Under the pieces are notes generated by a model. It worked only from the letters and a program-made list of their open reading frames with translations. It was not told where the DNA came from and did no database searches. Both the position numbers and the translations under genes were made by a program. From Clostridium sp. cel8 (GTDB taxonomy: Bacteria > Bacillota > Clostridia > Clostridiales > Clostridiaceae), in NCBI RefSeq assembly GCF_014050525.1, contig NZ_JACGAG010000002.1:273244-337243 (forward strand): a stretch of 64,000 nucleotides of DNA, in the 5' to 3' direction. Shown here piece by piece: positions 18,191 through 27,916 of the stretch. Each line of letters begins with the position of its first letter. Position 1 is the stretch's first letter.

Positions 18191-18222
18191 AATGTAACAG
18201 GTAATATATTCACTGTTACATT
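18191..18222 (+). terminator. Terminator of the agr operon
   Basis: Arms AATGTAACAG and CTGTTACATT (18191-18200 and 18213-18222) with a 12-base loop, followed by a T-rich stretch nine bases after the agrB stop. Confidence 0.75.
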
Positions 18223-18459
18223 TTATTATTATACTATATAGTATAGTCGTAATAGCTATTTTTATAGAATTTTATGTAAACTTCATATAAGTAAATGTTT
18301 TAAAAACATAATTATCTAAATGATTTTATAAAATTTTTCAATTTTATAAACATCAATCTTCTTTTAATATTATTTTATACAAATATTTCATTTGAATATA
18401 TTACTTTTATATTATATAATGTAAAAGTTAGTAAAAATATAGTAAGGATGTTATTATAT

Positions 18460-18618
18460 ATGGATAATTTATTAGAAGAATTGAGAAGTAAATTAAATTC
18501 AATGATTTCTTCAAATGAATATACATATGAAGAAATATTAAAAGTAAGTCAAGAGTTAGATTTTCAAATTGTGAATTATTATAATAGTAATGTAAAAAGA
18601 AAACAAATGGCAATTTAA
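18460..18618 (+). CDS. Spo0E-like aspartyl-phosphate phosphatase
   Basis: A 52-residue protein with the Spo0E signature SQELDFQIVNYY (residues 30-41; consensus SQELDxLI) after a short helix. Spo0E-like proteins dephosphorylate response regulators such as Spo0A and delay sporulation. ATG 18460 has AAGGATG 5' to it; an in-frame ATG at 18448 touches that site and is less likely. It is monocistronic, 277 bp after agrB and read in the same direction, which makes a functional tie between quorum sensing and sporulation control possible but unproven. Confidence 0.8.
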   Translation: MDNLLEELRSKLNSMISSNEYTYEEILKVSQELDFQIVNYYNSNVKRKQMAI

Positions 18619-18846
18619 ATAATCTAAAATATTTTTACAATCTAGTCTTACTCGCTAATTATAAAACAACATATAATTATGGAAATGCATTGTACACTCT
18701 TTATTTAATAATTTACTACATTTATTGCATTGCTTTATAAAAAAATTTCTAATTTTATCTAATTATTGTATATCGCAATACCTATAAGCATTTCCAGTAT
18801 CTATTTTTTATATTAAACTTTCTACTACTTATTTCCTACTCAATCC

Positions 18847-19002
18847 TCAATTTATTTTTTTACAATAAGTATCAGTTATTCTGTTTATTCGTCTTCTGTT
18901 TGGACATCCATAGCAGCACATACTCATTATGAGCTTTTCTTTTTTCACAACCTCATAAATTTTACATTTACAACATTCCTCTGGGTATTGTCTTTTATTC
19001 AC
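18847..19002 (-). CDS. Small cysteine-rich protein, putative metal-binding
   Basis: A 51-residue ORF with GTG start 19002 and an excellent GGAGGAGG site. It contains seven cysteines in clusters ECCKCK (residues 9-14), MCCYGCP (28-34) and a late YCK, between basic stretches. Two CC-x(1-2)-C clusters about 20 residues apart suggest a small zinc-binding or redox fold. No family is recognised. The ribosome binding site, spacing and cysteine pattern argue that it is real. Confidence 0.6.
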   Translation of the reverse strand: MNKRQYPEECCKCKIYEVVKKEKLIMSMCCYGCPNRRRINRITDTYCKKIN

Positions 19003-19147
19003 TATACCTCCTCCAATCGAATAAAAATATTAAAGTTAATTATTATATAATTATTTCCATATATATGATATTTAAACAAATATACACATTAACAAATTTA
19101 AAATAAAAATATAACTGGAAATATAAATTCCCAGTTACATAAATTTA

Positions 19148-20437
19148 TCAACCTATAACTTTTTCTATGAAAAACATATTATCAAGCACTTGCCAATTTT
19201 GAGGAAAACTCTTTCCAAGTGACCAATAGCTTACCCCTCTTAGGCCATATTCACTTGACAATTTATATTTTTCATGCACACTTCTTGCATCTTCAAACCA
19301 TACTACATGTTCTCTACCTTCACTATCAAAGTAATTATAATATGGTGATTGTGCTTTTTCATCATACTTTATATTGGCTCCAACTTTTCTAGCTCTATCA
19401 ATTGCCTCTTGATTTCCTATGCTCTCTGCAAACTCTCCACCTGGTGAATATGGAAGTGTCCAATCATACCCGTAAAGAGGCATCCCCATAAATATTTTGT
19501 TTCCCGGTATTTCACTTACTGCATAGTCAATTACTTTTCTCACCTCATTTATTGGTGCAACTGCAAGTGGTGGTCCTCCAGACCAACCCCATTCGTATGT
19601 CATTATTATTACAAAGTCTACTATCTCTCCCTGTGATTTATAATCATGTGCTCCATGCCATGCGCCAGTTGTCACATCATATATCTTTGGAGCAAGTGCT
19701 GTACCTACTACATATCCCATAGGATGAAGCCTTGCAACTAATTTTCTTAGAAAATTATTATACTTTTCCCTGTTTTCTGGAGAAATCCTCTCAAAGTCTA
19801 TTACAACTCCATAATAGCCTTTGTCTTTCATTGTCTTTACTATATTATCTATAAGCGTCTGTTGAAGTTTATTGTCATTCAATATTTTATTTATCAAATC
19901 TGTATCAAAGTTTTTTCCAGATATATTAGTTACCGAAAGAAGCGGTGCAGTATTAAACTTTCTTGCCGCATTTATAGCAGTATTGTCATCTAAAGGTGTT
20001 ATATTTCCATCTTCAGTTACATGATGACTAAAAGGTGCTATATAAGTAAGATACTCACTTACTCCATTAACTATCCTTTTATCCCTTTCAGCATTAAGTG
20101 GTTGTATAAATGCATTAGTTTCAATAAATCCATATTCCTTTGATTGTGCAGGGATTACTATTGTCATACCTGGATAAATTTGAGCTGGATTTAAAATATT
20201 ATTTTCTAAAATTATACTTTGTGAAGATACATCAAATTTTTCTGCTATAGACCATATAGAATCGCCTTGTTTTACCACATATTCTTTTGAAACTCCAGGG
20301 ACTACAAGAGTTTGTCCTATTACCAGACTTTCAGATGGATTTATCTTATTTGCAGATATTATATTATCAGTTGTTACTCCAAATTTCTGTGCTATAGACC
20401 ATATAGAATCTCCCTGCCTTACTACATATATATTCAA
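19148..20437 (-). CDS. LysM-GH18 hydrolase (YaaH/SleL-like spore cortex-lytic type)
   Basis: A 429-residue protein without a signal peptide. There are two LysM domains (residues 2-46 and 51-95, each with VVRQGDSIWSIAQKFGV-like sequence), then a GH18 barrel from about residue 105. The catalytic strand reads GYYGVVIDFERISPENREKY, where E is the proton donor, followed by MTYEWGWSGGPP and MGMPLYGYDW, typical of the YaaH/SleL group. These N-acetylglucosaminidases cut cortex fragments during germination and are deposited on the spore from the mother cell, which explains the missing signal. The start follows an AGGAG site. Confidence 0.85.
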   Translation of the reverse strand: MNIYVVRQGDSIWSIAQKFGVTTDNIISANKINPSESLVIGQTLVVPGVSKEYVVKQGDSIWSIAEKFDVSSQSIILENNILNPAQIYPGMTIVIPAQSKEYGFIETNAFIQPLNAERDKRIVNGVSEYLTYIAPFSHHVTEDGNITPLDDNTAINAARKFNTAPLLSVTNISGKNFDTDLINKILNDNKLQQTLIDNIVKTMKDKGYYGVVIDFERISPENREKYNNFLRKLVARLHPMGYVVGTALAPKIYDVTTGAWHGAHDYKSQGEIVDFVIIMTYEWGWSGGPPLAVAPINEVRKVIDYAVSEIPGNKIFMGMPLYGYDWTLPYSPGGEFAESIGNQEAIDRARKVGANIKYDEKAQSPYYNYFDSEGREHVVWFEDARSVHEKYKLSSEYGLRGVSYWSLGKSFPQNWQVLDNMFFIEKVIG

Positions 20438-20519
20438 AATAGCAACTCCTTTTATTATTACTATTAAATAATATATTCATTAATCATATATTTGGTTCTA
20501 ATACAAACAAAACCATCCT

Positions 20520-22517
20520 TTAAATCTTAAACTTTTCAACAAGCTCCTTTAATGTTTTTGAAAGTTTAAGCTGACTGTCCGAAGCAGATTTTATTTTAAT
20601 TACAGAATTTGATGTTTCCTCTACATTTTCTTTTATAATCCCCATATTTTCAGCAGATTTCTGCATATTCTTAGATACATTGTCAACAGATTCACTTACA
20701 TTATCTATTGTAGCATTTAATTCCTCTGACATAGCTGCTATTTCTTCTGACATCTTACTTATAAAATCTGAATCACTATAATATTGATTTCCTATACTTT
20801 CAAAATACTTCAATTCAGTTATAATCTCCTTATTCACAAAATCCAGTATATCATTGCTATTGTCAGCATTCATCTTAAATGCATTTTTGACTTTTGAAAT
20901 TTTTTCTTTAATCTCGGAAACAGATTCTTTTGATTGTTCTGCAAGTTTTCTTATTTCCTCTGCCACAACTTTAAAGCCTTTACCATGTTCTCCTGCTCTT
21001 TCTGCTTCAATAGCTGCATTTAATGCAAGTAAATTGGTTTGTTCAGATATATCCGCAATAGTATCCGCCATATCACCTATATTTTCAACTATTTTTGCAT
21101 TTTCAATTGACTCAATGATATTTCTTTCTTTTTGAGAATACATATCTTTTATCTTTTTCATAGAATTCTTACTTTTAGATTGCATATCAATAGACCTATT
21201 CTTAGAATCATTTGCACTATTACTTCCATCTATTGATTTCTGTGATAACTCATTTATACTTGCATTTACTTCTTCCACCGATGCAGTAACTTCCTGAGAT
21301 GCTGCACTTGTTTCTTGTACTCCTATTGCTATATTTTTTATTGCTACATCAATTTTTTGAGATTTTATTGACAAATCTTGTACCATTTTGGCAAGTTCAG
21401 AACTTATTTCATTTATATATTTTGAGTAACTTAATATTTTTTTGATAAGTTTTACAAGTTCTACATGCATTATCTTAAATGAATTAGAAAGTCCACCTAT
21501 TTCATCTTTATATACAGCAAATTGTTCATAATTTTTTTCATCATAAGTAAGATCAAAATTTGATATTCTATCTGATATGTGAGATAAAGCAATTATTGGT
21601 TTACTTATATTATTTCCCCAATATATAGAAACAAAAATAGCTATAATAAGTACAATTATAATTATTGTAACCAAATATAAAAACAAATTCTTCACTGATT
21701 TTGTAATTTCAGATGTTGGAACAGCTAAACCAACAATCCAATTTGCACTTGATATTTTTGATGTTACAAAATATTTTTCCTTCCCATCATAATCCTTTAA
21801 TTTAGTGAAATTATTTTTCAATATTTCAGAAATTTGTCCATTCATGACTTCATCTACTTTTTTAAGTCCATCTTTTGTAGGTTGAAAATTTTCATTCTTA
21901 TGTACTATAAAATCACCATTACTATCTATCAAAAATCCATAACTATTATTTACAGGCTGAGCTTTTTTAACCATGCTTGTAATAAGGCTGATATCAATAT
22001 CATATCCTAGAACTCCTACAATCTTATTATTAATTGTTATAGGTCTTGATATTGTAACTATACTTTTATTTGTACGAGCATCTATATATGGTTCAGTATA
22101 AATAAGGCCATTTTTCTGAATAGCTTTCTTATACCAAGTTCTTTTAGTACAATCAAAATCTGAAGGTGGAATCCATCCTGATCCATCTAGCATAACTTTA
22201 TCTGAAGTACTCAAATAAGCATCTATGGTGTTTGAATTGTTTTTCACCTTTTTAGTTAAATATGAAAGAATCTTAATTTTGTCAATTTCATTCATATTCT
22301 CTATTGAATCCCCTATCTCATTGACTATTTTACCCTCACCTTCTAGCCATCCATTTATTTTCGCAGCATACTCATCTGCAGACACTCTCATAGTACTTTT
22401 TGATTGATTCATTATTGAGTTGTATACTATAAAACAACTTACTAATGATACTACCATTAAACTTAAAATACATGTTAACAATATAGTTAAAGTTACTTTT
22501 GTTTTAATACTTTTCAT
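20520..22517 (-). CDS. Methyl-accepting chemotaxis protein with Cache sensor
   Basis: A 665-residue chemoreceptor: TM1 at about residues 8-30, an extracellular double Cache domain ([50 protein letters not shown]), TM2 at about 280-300, HAMP, and a cytoplasmic signalling domain with the hairpin region [18 protein letters not shown]. Cache domains of this kind usually bind amino acids or carboxylates. It is monocistronic. Confidence 0.9.
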   Translation of the reverse strand: MKSIKTKVTLTILLTCILSLMVVSLVSCFIVYNSIMNQSKSTMRVSADEYAAKINGWLEGEGKIVNEIGDSIENMNEIDKIKILSYLTKKVKNNSNTIDAYLSTSDKVMLDGSGWIPPSDFDCTKRTWYKKAIQKNGLIYTEPYIDARTNKSIVTISRPITINNKIVGVLGYDIDISLITSMVKKAQPVNNSYGFLIDSNGDFIVHKNENFQPTKDGLKKVDEVMNGQISEILKNNFTKLKDYDGKEKYFVTSKISSANWIVGLAVPTSEITKSVKNLFLYLVTIIIIVLIIAIFVSIYWGNNISKPIIALSHISDRISNFDLTYDEKNYEQFAVYKDEIGGLSNSFKIMHVELVKLIKKILSYSKYINEISSELAKMVQDLSIKSQKIDVAIKNIAIGVQETSAASQEVTASVEEVNASINELSQKSIDGSNSANDSKNRSIDMQSKSKNSMKKIKDMYSQKERNIIESIENAKIVENIGDMADTIADISEQTNLLALNAAIEAERAGEHGKGFKVVAEEIRKLAEQSKESVSEIKEKISKVKNAFKMNADNSNDILDFVNKEIITELKYFESIGNQYYSDSDFISKMSEEIAAMSEELNATIDNVSESVDNVSKNMQKSAENMGIIKENVEETSNSVIKIKSASDSQLKLSKTLKELVEKFKI

Positions 22518-22747
22518 ATGTACACCCCTAATAAAATTAAATAATAATTATATTATTTATATATTATATATATTATTTTTAATAAATTTTCAACAAAATT
22601 TACTTTTTTATGATAATATATCATTTCTAATGAAATTATTATACATGAAAATAGTAAATCTATAAAGTATTTTAAATATGGTTTGCTAATGAAAACTTAA
22701 CTATTATGTACTATAATATAAATATATTCTAGTTTATAAATCAGCAA

Positions 22748-22776
22748 GGAAGCATAAAACAAATATATTTCGTCTA
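22748..22776 (+). promoter_or_regulatory. Possible ECF-type promoter of the sigma factor gene
   Basis: GGAAGC (22748-22753) and CGTCTA (22771-22776) are 17 bp apart just before the ribosome binding site. They resemble the GGAAC / CGTC boxes used by ECF sigma factors, which often transcribe their own genes. Confidence 0.3.
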
Positions 22777-22797
22777 ATATATGGAAAGGAGCGTAAG

Positions 22798-23319
22798 TTG
22801 GAGAAAGAATTAGAAAGATTGATGAACTCTTATGGAAATGATGTGCTCAGAACAGCTTTTATGTATCTAAAAGATAAACATTTAGCTGAAGATGTATTTC
22901 AAGAAGTATTTATAAAAGTTTACAAAAACTTTCACAAATTTAATGGACAGAGCAGTGAAAAGACATGGATAATTGCAATTACTATAAATACTTGCAGAGA
23001 TATACTTAGAAGCTCTTGGATTAAAAGAGTACTTAGATTTCAAGATCCTGAATACAAAATACTAAATATTAAAGAAAACTCCATTGATATAGATAATAAA
23101 GCAATTAGTAATATAGAAAATCAAGATTTACTAAAACAAGTTATGGACTTACCTAAAAAATATAAAGAAGTTATACTTCTTTATTACTATCAAGAACTAT
23201 CTACTCGTGAAATAAGTAAAATCTTAAATGTGCCTGAAGGTACTGTTAGAAGCAGACTTTATAGGGCAAGAGAGTTATTAAAATATAGCATAGGTGGTAC
23301 TATTGAATATGAAGGATAA
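22798..23319 (+). CDS. ECF (sigma-70 family, RpoE-like) sigma factor
   Basis: A 173-residue protein starting with TTG 22798 after GGAAAGGAGCG. Region 2 reads LAEDVFQEVFIKVYKNFHKF and SSEKTWIIAITINTCRDILR. Region 4 reads YKEVILLYYYQELSTREISKILNVPEGTVRSRLYRAREL. There is no region 1 or 3, as expected for ECF sigmas. The next gene overlaps it by 11 bases and encodes a membrane protein that is probably its anti-sigma factor. Confidence 0.9.
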   Translation: MEKELERLMNSYGNDVLRTAFMYLKDKHLAEDVFQEVFIKVYKNFHKFNGQSSEKTWIIAITINTCRDILRSSWIKRVLRFQDPEYKILNIKENSIDIDNKAISNIENQDLLKQVMDLPKKYKEVILLYYYQELSTREISKILNVPEGTVRSRLYRARELLKYSIGGTIEYEG

Positions 23320-24340
23320 TATGAAATTTTTTAGAGATATGGCAAATTCCGCTTTAGATGATTTACATGTAACGGAGGAATTAAAAGAAAAAACTTTAAA
23401 AAGGTGTAAAACAAACTATAAAACTAAAATTAGGATAGGCATGAAACCTAGCTTTTTAGCAGCTATATGTGCTGCACTATTTGCATTTACAACAACTGGT
23501 TATAATAATTTATTTTCAAAAAATATAAGCAAAAAATATAACCTCAGTATATCAACTACTGAACAGAAATTAGAAGATATAGGAAACATAATAAAGAACT
23601 CAATTATCAATCCATCTTCCAATGAAGATGATTTAAAATCCGATTCAACAAATAATACAAAATATTCTTACAATAAAAATCTAAATAAAGATAGCGAAAA
23701 TACTAAAAATACTAAAGACACTAAAGATATTAAGGAAAATATCACAGAAGACAAATCCAACCAAAATTTAGAAAAAGCATCTCAGATAAAAATCACAAAT
23801 AAAGAATCTAATGAAAGCAGTAAAATTTCTGAAAAAAATGTGATAGAGGAAAACACTACTGAAGCAACAAATGATCAAAATCCTCAAATATCAACTGAAA
23901 ATAAAGAGATTAATGAAAAAGAAGATTCAACTGAAAAAGATCAATCTAAAGACAAAGTATCTTCTTTATCAGAAGCACCTGAAGTAATAACTATAAGTGA
24001 TGCCGAAAAAAGTTTTGATAGTAAAGTATGTGTACCTTCATATATTCCTGATGGTTTTAATTTAGATAGTATAGATTTGCCTGATAATGATAGTGAAAAA
24101 TTTGTAGTAATGAATTATTCTTCAGATAAATCTCATTTTACTATACGTCAAGATAGAAATATAAATTTCAATAACAATGTTGGTGAAAAAATATACATAG
24201 GTGCAATTAGAGCATATTGTGTATGGGTTGAAAACTGCAGTGAGTTTAGAATATCATGTAATAAAAATAGTATACAGTATGTTATTCAGGGAAATCTATC
24301 TAAAGACACACTAATTAAAATATTGACCTCTATTAATTAG
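23309..24340 (+). CDS. Putative membrane anti-sigma factor with C-terminal DUF4367-like domain
   Basis: A protein of about 343 residues, start at ATG 23309 inside the sigma gene. Residues 1-45 are a short basic cytoplasmic segment, residues 47-63 form the single membrane helix, and residues about 80-225 are an extremely polar linker rich in Asn, Lys, Glu, Ser and Thr. The C-terminal 100 residues (VPSYIPDGFNLDSIDL onward) resemble the DUF4367 domain found in outward-facing parts of anti-sigma factors. The cytoplasmic part is shorter than a classical zinc anti-sigma domain and has no HxxxCxxC. The role is inferred mostly from position and topology. Confidence 0.6.
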   Translation: MKDNMKFFRDMANSALDDLHVTEELKEKTLKRCKTNYKTKIRIGMKPSFLAAICAALFAFTTTGYNNLFSKNISKKYNLSISTTEQKLEDIGNIIKNSIINPSSNEDDLKSDSTNNTKYSYNKNLNKDSENTKNTKDTKDIKENITEDKSNQNLEKASQIKITNKESNESSKISEKNVIEENTTEATNDQNPQISTENKEINEKEDSTEKDQSKDKVSSLSEAPEVITISDAEKSFDSKVCVPSYIPDGFNLDSIDLPDNDSEKFVVMNYSSDKSHFTIRQDRNINFNNNVGEKIYIGAIRAYCVWVENCSEFRISCNKNSIQYVIQGNLSKDTLIKILTSIN

Positions 24341-24390
24341 TACCAGAACCCTTTATAATATAAAATACATCATTAGGAGGATTAGACACA

Positions 24391-25827
24391 ATGGAAGAAG
24401 CTATTAATTTTCAGTCCATTTTAATTATTTCACTGCTGGCATTTGTAACGCCATTAATAATAAATTTTATAAAGAGAGTAAATATTCCCTTCGTTGTTGG
24501 AGAAATATTTGTTGGAATAATCGTTGGAAAAACTTTTTTAAATGTAGTTCATGAAGATATATGGATTTTATTTCTTTCCAATTTAGGATTGGCATATTTG
24601 ATGTTTTTAAGTGGTCTAGAAATAGATTTTTCTCAATTTTCATCAAAAAAAGATAATAAAACAGTGAAACAACTAGTTATATGCATTTTTATGTTTATAA
24701 TCTCACTAGTTATTTCTTACTTTCTATCTATTTTTTTAGTTAAATTGAATATTATAACAAATATTTATTTTTCTACTTTTATGCTAACTGCAACAGCCCC
24801 TGGACTATTACTTCCAGTACTTAAGGAGAGGAATCTATTAAATTCTGATTACGGTCAGACTCTGTTAATCTTTTCCTTAATATGTGAATTTTTATGTTTA
24901 ATATCCATAACTATACTGTCAACATTTGTTGATTCAGGATTAAGTTATAAAAACTTTCTATTCACAATTTTGCTTTTAGTAGCATTCTTAATCTATATGT
25001 TTATAAAAAGAGCTCTGCCAAGGCTGCCACTTATGGCTGAAAACTTCAGTGGATTACATATAGAGGTACGTGCTGCCTTTGCTCTTATAATAATTCTTGT
25101 GTCTGTATCTCAAGCTTTGGACACAGAAATTGTGATGGGGTCATTTTTAGCTGGTGTAATTTTTTCACTTATTTCAGTGCATAATAGAGAATATTTAAAA
25201 GAAAAGTTAGATATAATTGGATACGGATTCTTAACTCCTATATTTTTTATAGATTTAGGTGTAAATCTAAACTTAAAGCCAATTTTTAACGATTTAAAAA
25301 CTTTAGCAATGATTCCAGTGCTACTTATTGTTCTCTATATAGTTAAATTTGTTTCATCACTTCTGTTGTATAAGTTATTTGGATGCAATAAAACTATATC
25401 TGCAGGATTTATACTGTCCAGCCAACTGAGTTTAATGATAGTTGCATCTAACATTGCCTATGAGCTAGACGTACTAAGTGATGCAACATATTCACTATTT
25501 ATAATAACTACTATTATATCTTGTTTTATATTTCCTCTTCTATTTGATAAAATTTTGAAAATAGATGAAACTATTGTAAATAAATCTTCAGGAATAGATA
25601 AAATATGTATACATGAAAGTATTCTATCAAATCCAGATCTTTTTAATAAGTCCATAAAAGATATAGAATTTCCTCCAAACTGTAGAATATTTCTAGTAGT
25701 TAGGGATTCAAAAGAAATTATACCAGATGGAAATACTGTGCTAAAAGAAAGTGATATATTAGTTTTAGGTGGAATAAAATCAAATCAAAGAGATATGATA
25801 GCTCTTATAACAAATCAAAATAGATAA
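24391..25827 (+). CDS. CPA2-family cation:proton antiporter (KefB/NapA-like)
   Basis: A 478-residue membrane protein with about 12 helices: VPFVVGEIFVGIIVGKTFL-like start around PFVVGEIFVG, LMFLSGLEIDFSQF, TATAPGLLLPVLKE, GSFLAGVIFSLIS and FFIDLGVNLNLKP. The last about 80 residues resemble a TrkA-C (RCK-C) domain (FPPNCRIFLVVRDSKEIIPDGNTVL ending in DILVLGG) that may bind a small ligand and gate exchange. ATG 24391 follows AGGAGG. The ion is probably Na+ or K+ against H+, not determined. Confidence 0.85.
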   Translation: MEEAINFQSILIISLLAFVTPLIINFIKRVNIPFVVGEIFVGIIVGKTFLNVVHEDIWILFLSNLGLAYLMFLSGLEIDFSQFSSKKDNKTVKQLVICIFMFIISLVISYFLSIFLVKLNIITNIYFSTFMLTATAPGLLLPVLKERNLLNSDYGQTLLIFSLICEFLCLISITILSTFVDSGLSYKNFLFTILLLVAFLIYMFIKRALPRLPLMAENFSGLHIEVRAAFALIIILVSVSQALDTEIVMGSFLAGVIFSLISVHNREYLKEKLDIIGYGFLTPIFFIDLGVNLNLKPIFNDLKTLAMIPVLLIVLYIVKFVSSLLLYKLFGCNKTISAGFILSSQLSLMIVASNIAYELDVLSDATYSLFIITTIISCFIFPLLFDKILKIDETIVNKSSGIDKICIHESILSNPDLFNKSIKDIEFPPNCRIFLVVRDSKEIIPDGNTVLKESDILVLGGIKSNQRDMIALITNQNR

Positions 25828-25881
25828 AAATAGATAATAAAAAATAAATGAGTGTAATCTCATTTATTTTTTTATTAAATA

Positions 25882-25910
25882 TTGACAATTAAAACAAAAT
25901 TGTATATACT
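25882..25910 (+). promoter_or_regulatory. Strong housekeeping promoter of the gntR-ABC operon
   Basis: TTGACA (25882-25887) and TATACT (25905-25910) with an ideal 17-bp spacer. The -10 box lies inside the first of three operator-like palindromes. Confidence 0.85.
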
Positions 25911-25959
25911 GTATATATTCAAATATATACAGTATATATTCAAATATATACAGTATATA
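25903..25959. promoter_or_regulatory. Three phased operator palindromes for the GntR/YtrA regulator
   Basis: TATATAC(T/A)GTATATA occurs three times, at 25903-25917, 25924-25938 and 25945-25959. Each copy is a 15-bp palindrome and the centres are exactly 21 bp apart, so all three lie on one face of the helix. They cover the -10 box and the early leader, a layout suited to cooperative autorepression. Confidence 0.8.
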
Positions 25960-25977
25960 CTTAACAGGAGAATTATA

Positions 25978-26352
25978 ATGAAAATAATTATTTCAAATTT
26001 ATCAAAGGATCCTATATATGAACAAATTACAAGACAGATAAAAGACAATATAATAAAAGGAACTATAACTCCAGGAGAAATGTTACCTTCTATAAGAAGT
26101 CTTGCAAGAGAATTAAAAATAAGTGTAATAACTACAAAGAGAGCTTATGAAGAACTTGAACGAGATGGATTTATTGAAACTGTACCTGGTAAAGGTTCTT
26201 ATGTATCTTCTTTCAATAGAGAATTTTTAAAAGAAAAAAAGATTAAATCAATAGAAGATACAATTTCTAAGGCTGTAGATGAAAGCAAACTTATAGGACT
26301 TACAAAAGAAGAGCTGAAAGAAATGATAGATGTTTTATATGACAACATATAG
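25978..26352 (+). CDS. GntR-family regulator, YtrA subfamily
   Basis: A 124-residue protein starting at ATG 25978 after AGGAGA. The winged helix spans residues about 10-78 (PIYEQITRQIKDNIIKGTITPGEMLPSIRSLARELKIS, then KRAYEELERDGFIETVPGKGSYV), followed by a short helical dimerisation tail and no ligand domain. YtrA regulators repress their own operon with an ABC transporter, as seen here with the two genes downstream. Confidence 0.9.
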   Translation: MKIIISNLSKDPIYEQITRQIKDNIIKGTITPGEMLPSIRSLARELKISVITTKRAYEELERDGFIETVPGKGSYVSSFNREFLKEKKIKSIEDTISKAVDESKLIGLTKEELKEMIDVLYDNI

Positions 26353-26369
26353 ATTTTGGAGGTTATTAT

Positions 26370-27233
26370 ATGGAGAATATTTTAAGCGTTAAAAATTTGA
26401 GCAAAAGTTATAAAGGTTTCACTTTAAACAATATAAGCTTCAATGTTCCAAAAGGGTATATTATGGGGCTTATAGGCCCAAATGGTGCCGGTAAAAGCAC
26501 CACTATAAAACTTATTATGAATCTTGTAAAAAGGAACTCAGGCTCAATAAATATATTTGGTCTTGACAATATTAAACATGAAAGAGAAATAAAACAAAGA
26601 ATAGGATTTGTTTATGATGAAAACTATTTTTATGATGATTTAAATTTAATTGAAATGAAAAATATAATAAAGAGATTTTACAAAAATTGGGATGATGAAG
26701 TCTTTAATAAGTACATGACTGATTTTAAACTTCCTCTAAAGAAAAATATAAAACAACTTTCAAAAGGCATGAAAATGAAATACTCTCTTGGAATTGCACT
26801 TTCACATAATGCAGAACTTATAATTATGGATGAACCTACTTCAGGCCTTGATCCAGTGTTCAGAAGTGAAATGCTAGATATACTTTATTCATTAATTCAA
26901 GATGAAAACAAAGCAATATTATTTTCCACCCACATCACCACTGATTTAGAAAAAATAGCAGATTATATAACATTTTTAAATTCCGGAGAAATAGTATTTT
27001 CAGATACAAAAGACAGTATACTTGAAACTTACAAAATTATAAAAGGTGATAAGAACTTGCTTACATCAGATATTAAGGACTACCTCATAGGCATAACTGA
27101 AAACTCCTTTGGATTTGAAGGTCTAACAAACAATGTAGAAGCAATTAGAAAACTTACTAAAAATGACGTACTTGTTGAAAATGCAACTTTAGATGATATT
27201 ATTGTATTCACAGTAAAAGGAGGTAAACACTAA
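26370..27233 (+). CDS. ABC transporter ATP-binding protein
   Basis: A 287-residue ATPase: Walker A LIGPNGAGKSTT (residues 34-45), signature LSKGMKMKYSLGIAL, Walker B LIIMDEPTSGLDP and switch STHITTDLEKIADY. It is 17 bp after the YtrA gene and overlaps the permease gene by one base (TAATG junction). Sets of this type export antimicrobial peptides or sense envelope stress; the substrate is unknown. Confidence 0.9.
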   Translation: MENILSVKNLSKSYKGFTLNNISFNVPKGYIMGLIGPNGAGKSTTIKLIMNLVKRNSGSINIFGLDNIKHEREIKQRIGFVYDENYFYDDLNLIEMKNIIKRFYKNWDDEVFNKYMTDFKLPLKKNIKQLSKGMKMKYSLGIALSHNAELIIMDEPTSGLDPVFRSEMLDILYSLIQDENKAILFSTHITTDLEKIADYITFLNSGEIVFSDTKDSILETYKIIKGDKNLLTSDIKDYLIGITENSFGFEGLTNNVEAIRKLTKNDVLVENATLDDIIVFTVKGGKH

Positions 27234-27862
27234 TGGGAAATCTAATTTTAAAAGATATACTAATACAGAAAAAAACTTGTATTATTATCTTAATTGTATC
27301 ATTTTTAATAGCACTCAATCCTATTAACTCTTACTTTGTATTTATGTCTACTTTTTCTGCTTATGCATTTTTAACTGGAAGTTTCTATAAAGATGAAAGA
27401 GCAAATATCATGTTAAATAGTCTTCCTATAAGCAGACTAAATATAATTGTATCAAAATATCTATCAATATTCGTATTTGGATTTATAGGTATGATTGTAG
27501 CATTTATCTTTCCAAATCTCATGCGTATAATAGGTTTAACAAATTCCTATACTATTATAACTAATGAAAATATATTCGGAAGTCTTATAGGTATTATTTT
27601 ATTGAGTTGTGTAAATTTACCAATATATTTCAAGTATGGATATGCTGCAACAAGATATGTATTTCTACTTTTATTTATTGCTATATTTTCAGCAATGACT
27701 ATACTAAGTAACTTTTCATCTTACAATTCATATGAAATTCTAACCTATTTAGGTAATTTACCTAATTATGTAGTAGTTTTAGGTATATCATTTTTATTGC
27801 TAGCCATATTTATTATATCCTTTTTCATATCATACTTTTCCTATAAAAATAAAGACCTTTAA
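27233..27862 (+). CDS. ABC-2 type transporter permease
   Basis: A 209-residue protein with six predicted membrane helices and the motif YKDERANIMLNSLPISRLNIIVSKYLS typical of ABC-2 permeases paired with YtrA-type regulators. It is the last gene of the operon and coupled to the ATPase by an overlapping stop and start. Confidence 0.85.
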   Translation: MGNLILKDILIQKKTCIIILIVSFLIALNPINSYFVFMSTFSAYAFLTGSFYKDERANIMLNSLPISRLNIIVSKYLSIFVFGFIGMIVAFIFPNLMRIIGLTNSYTIITNENIFGSLIGIILLSCVNLPIYFKYGYAATRYVFLLLFIAIFSAMTILSNFSSYNSYEILTYLGNLPNYVVVLGISFLLLAIFIISFFISYFSYKNKDL

Positions 27863-27869
27863 TAAAATC

Positions 27870-27907
27870 AATAAGACCTACACTTTACATGAATTGTAGG
27901 TCTTATT
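27870..27907. terminator. Bidirectional hairpin between convergent genes
   Basis: Arms AATAAGACCTACA and TGTAGGTCTTATT (27870-27882 and 27895-27907) with a 12-base loop, between the permease and helicase stop codons. Confidence 0.65.
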
Positions 27908-27916
27908 CTATATAAG

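Noticed and set aside
25903..25959. A CRISPR-like array at the repeated TATATACAGTATATA
   Set aside because: The repeats are only 15 bp with 6-bp AT spacers and lie on a promoter; they are operators. No cas gene or other regular repeat array was found in the window.
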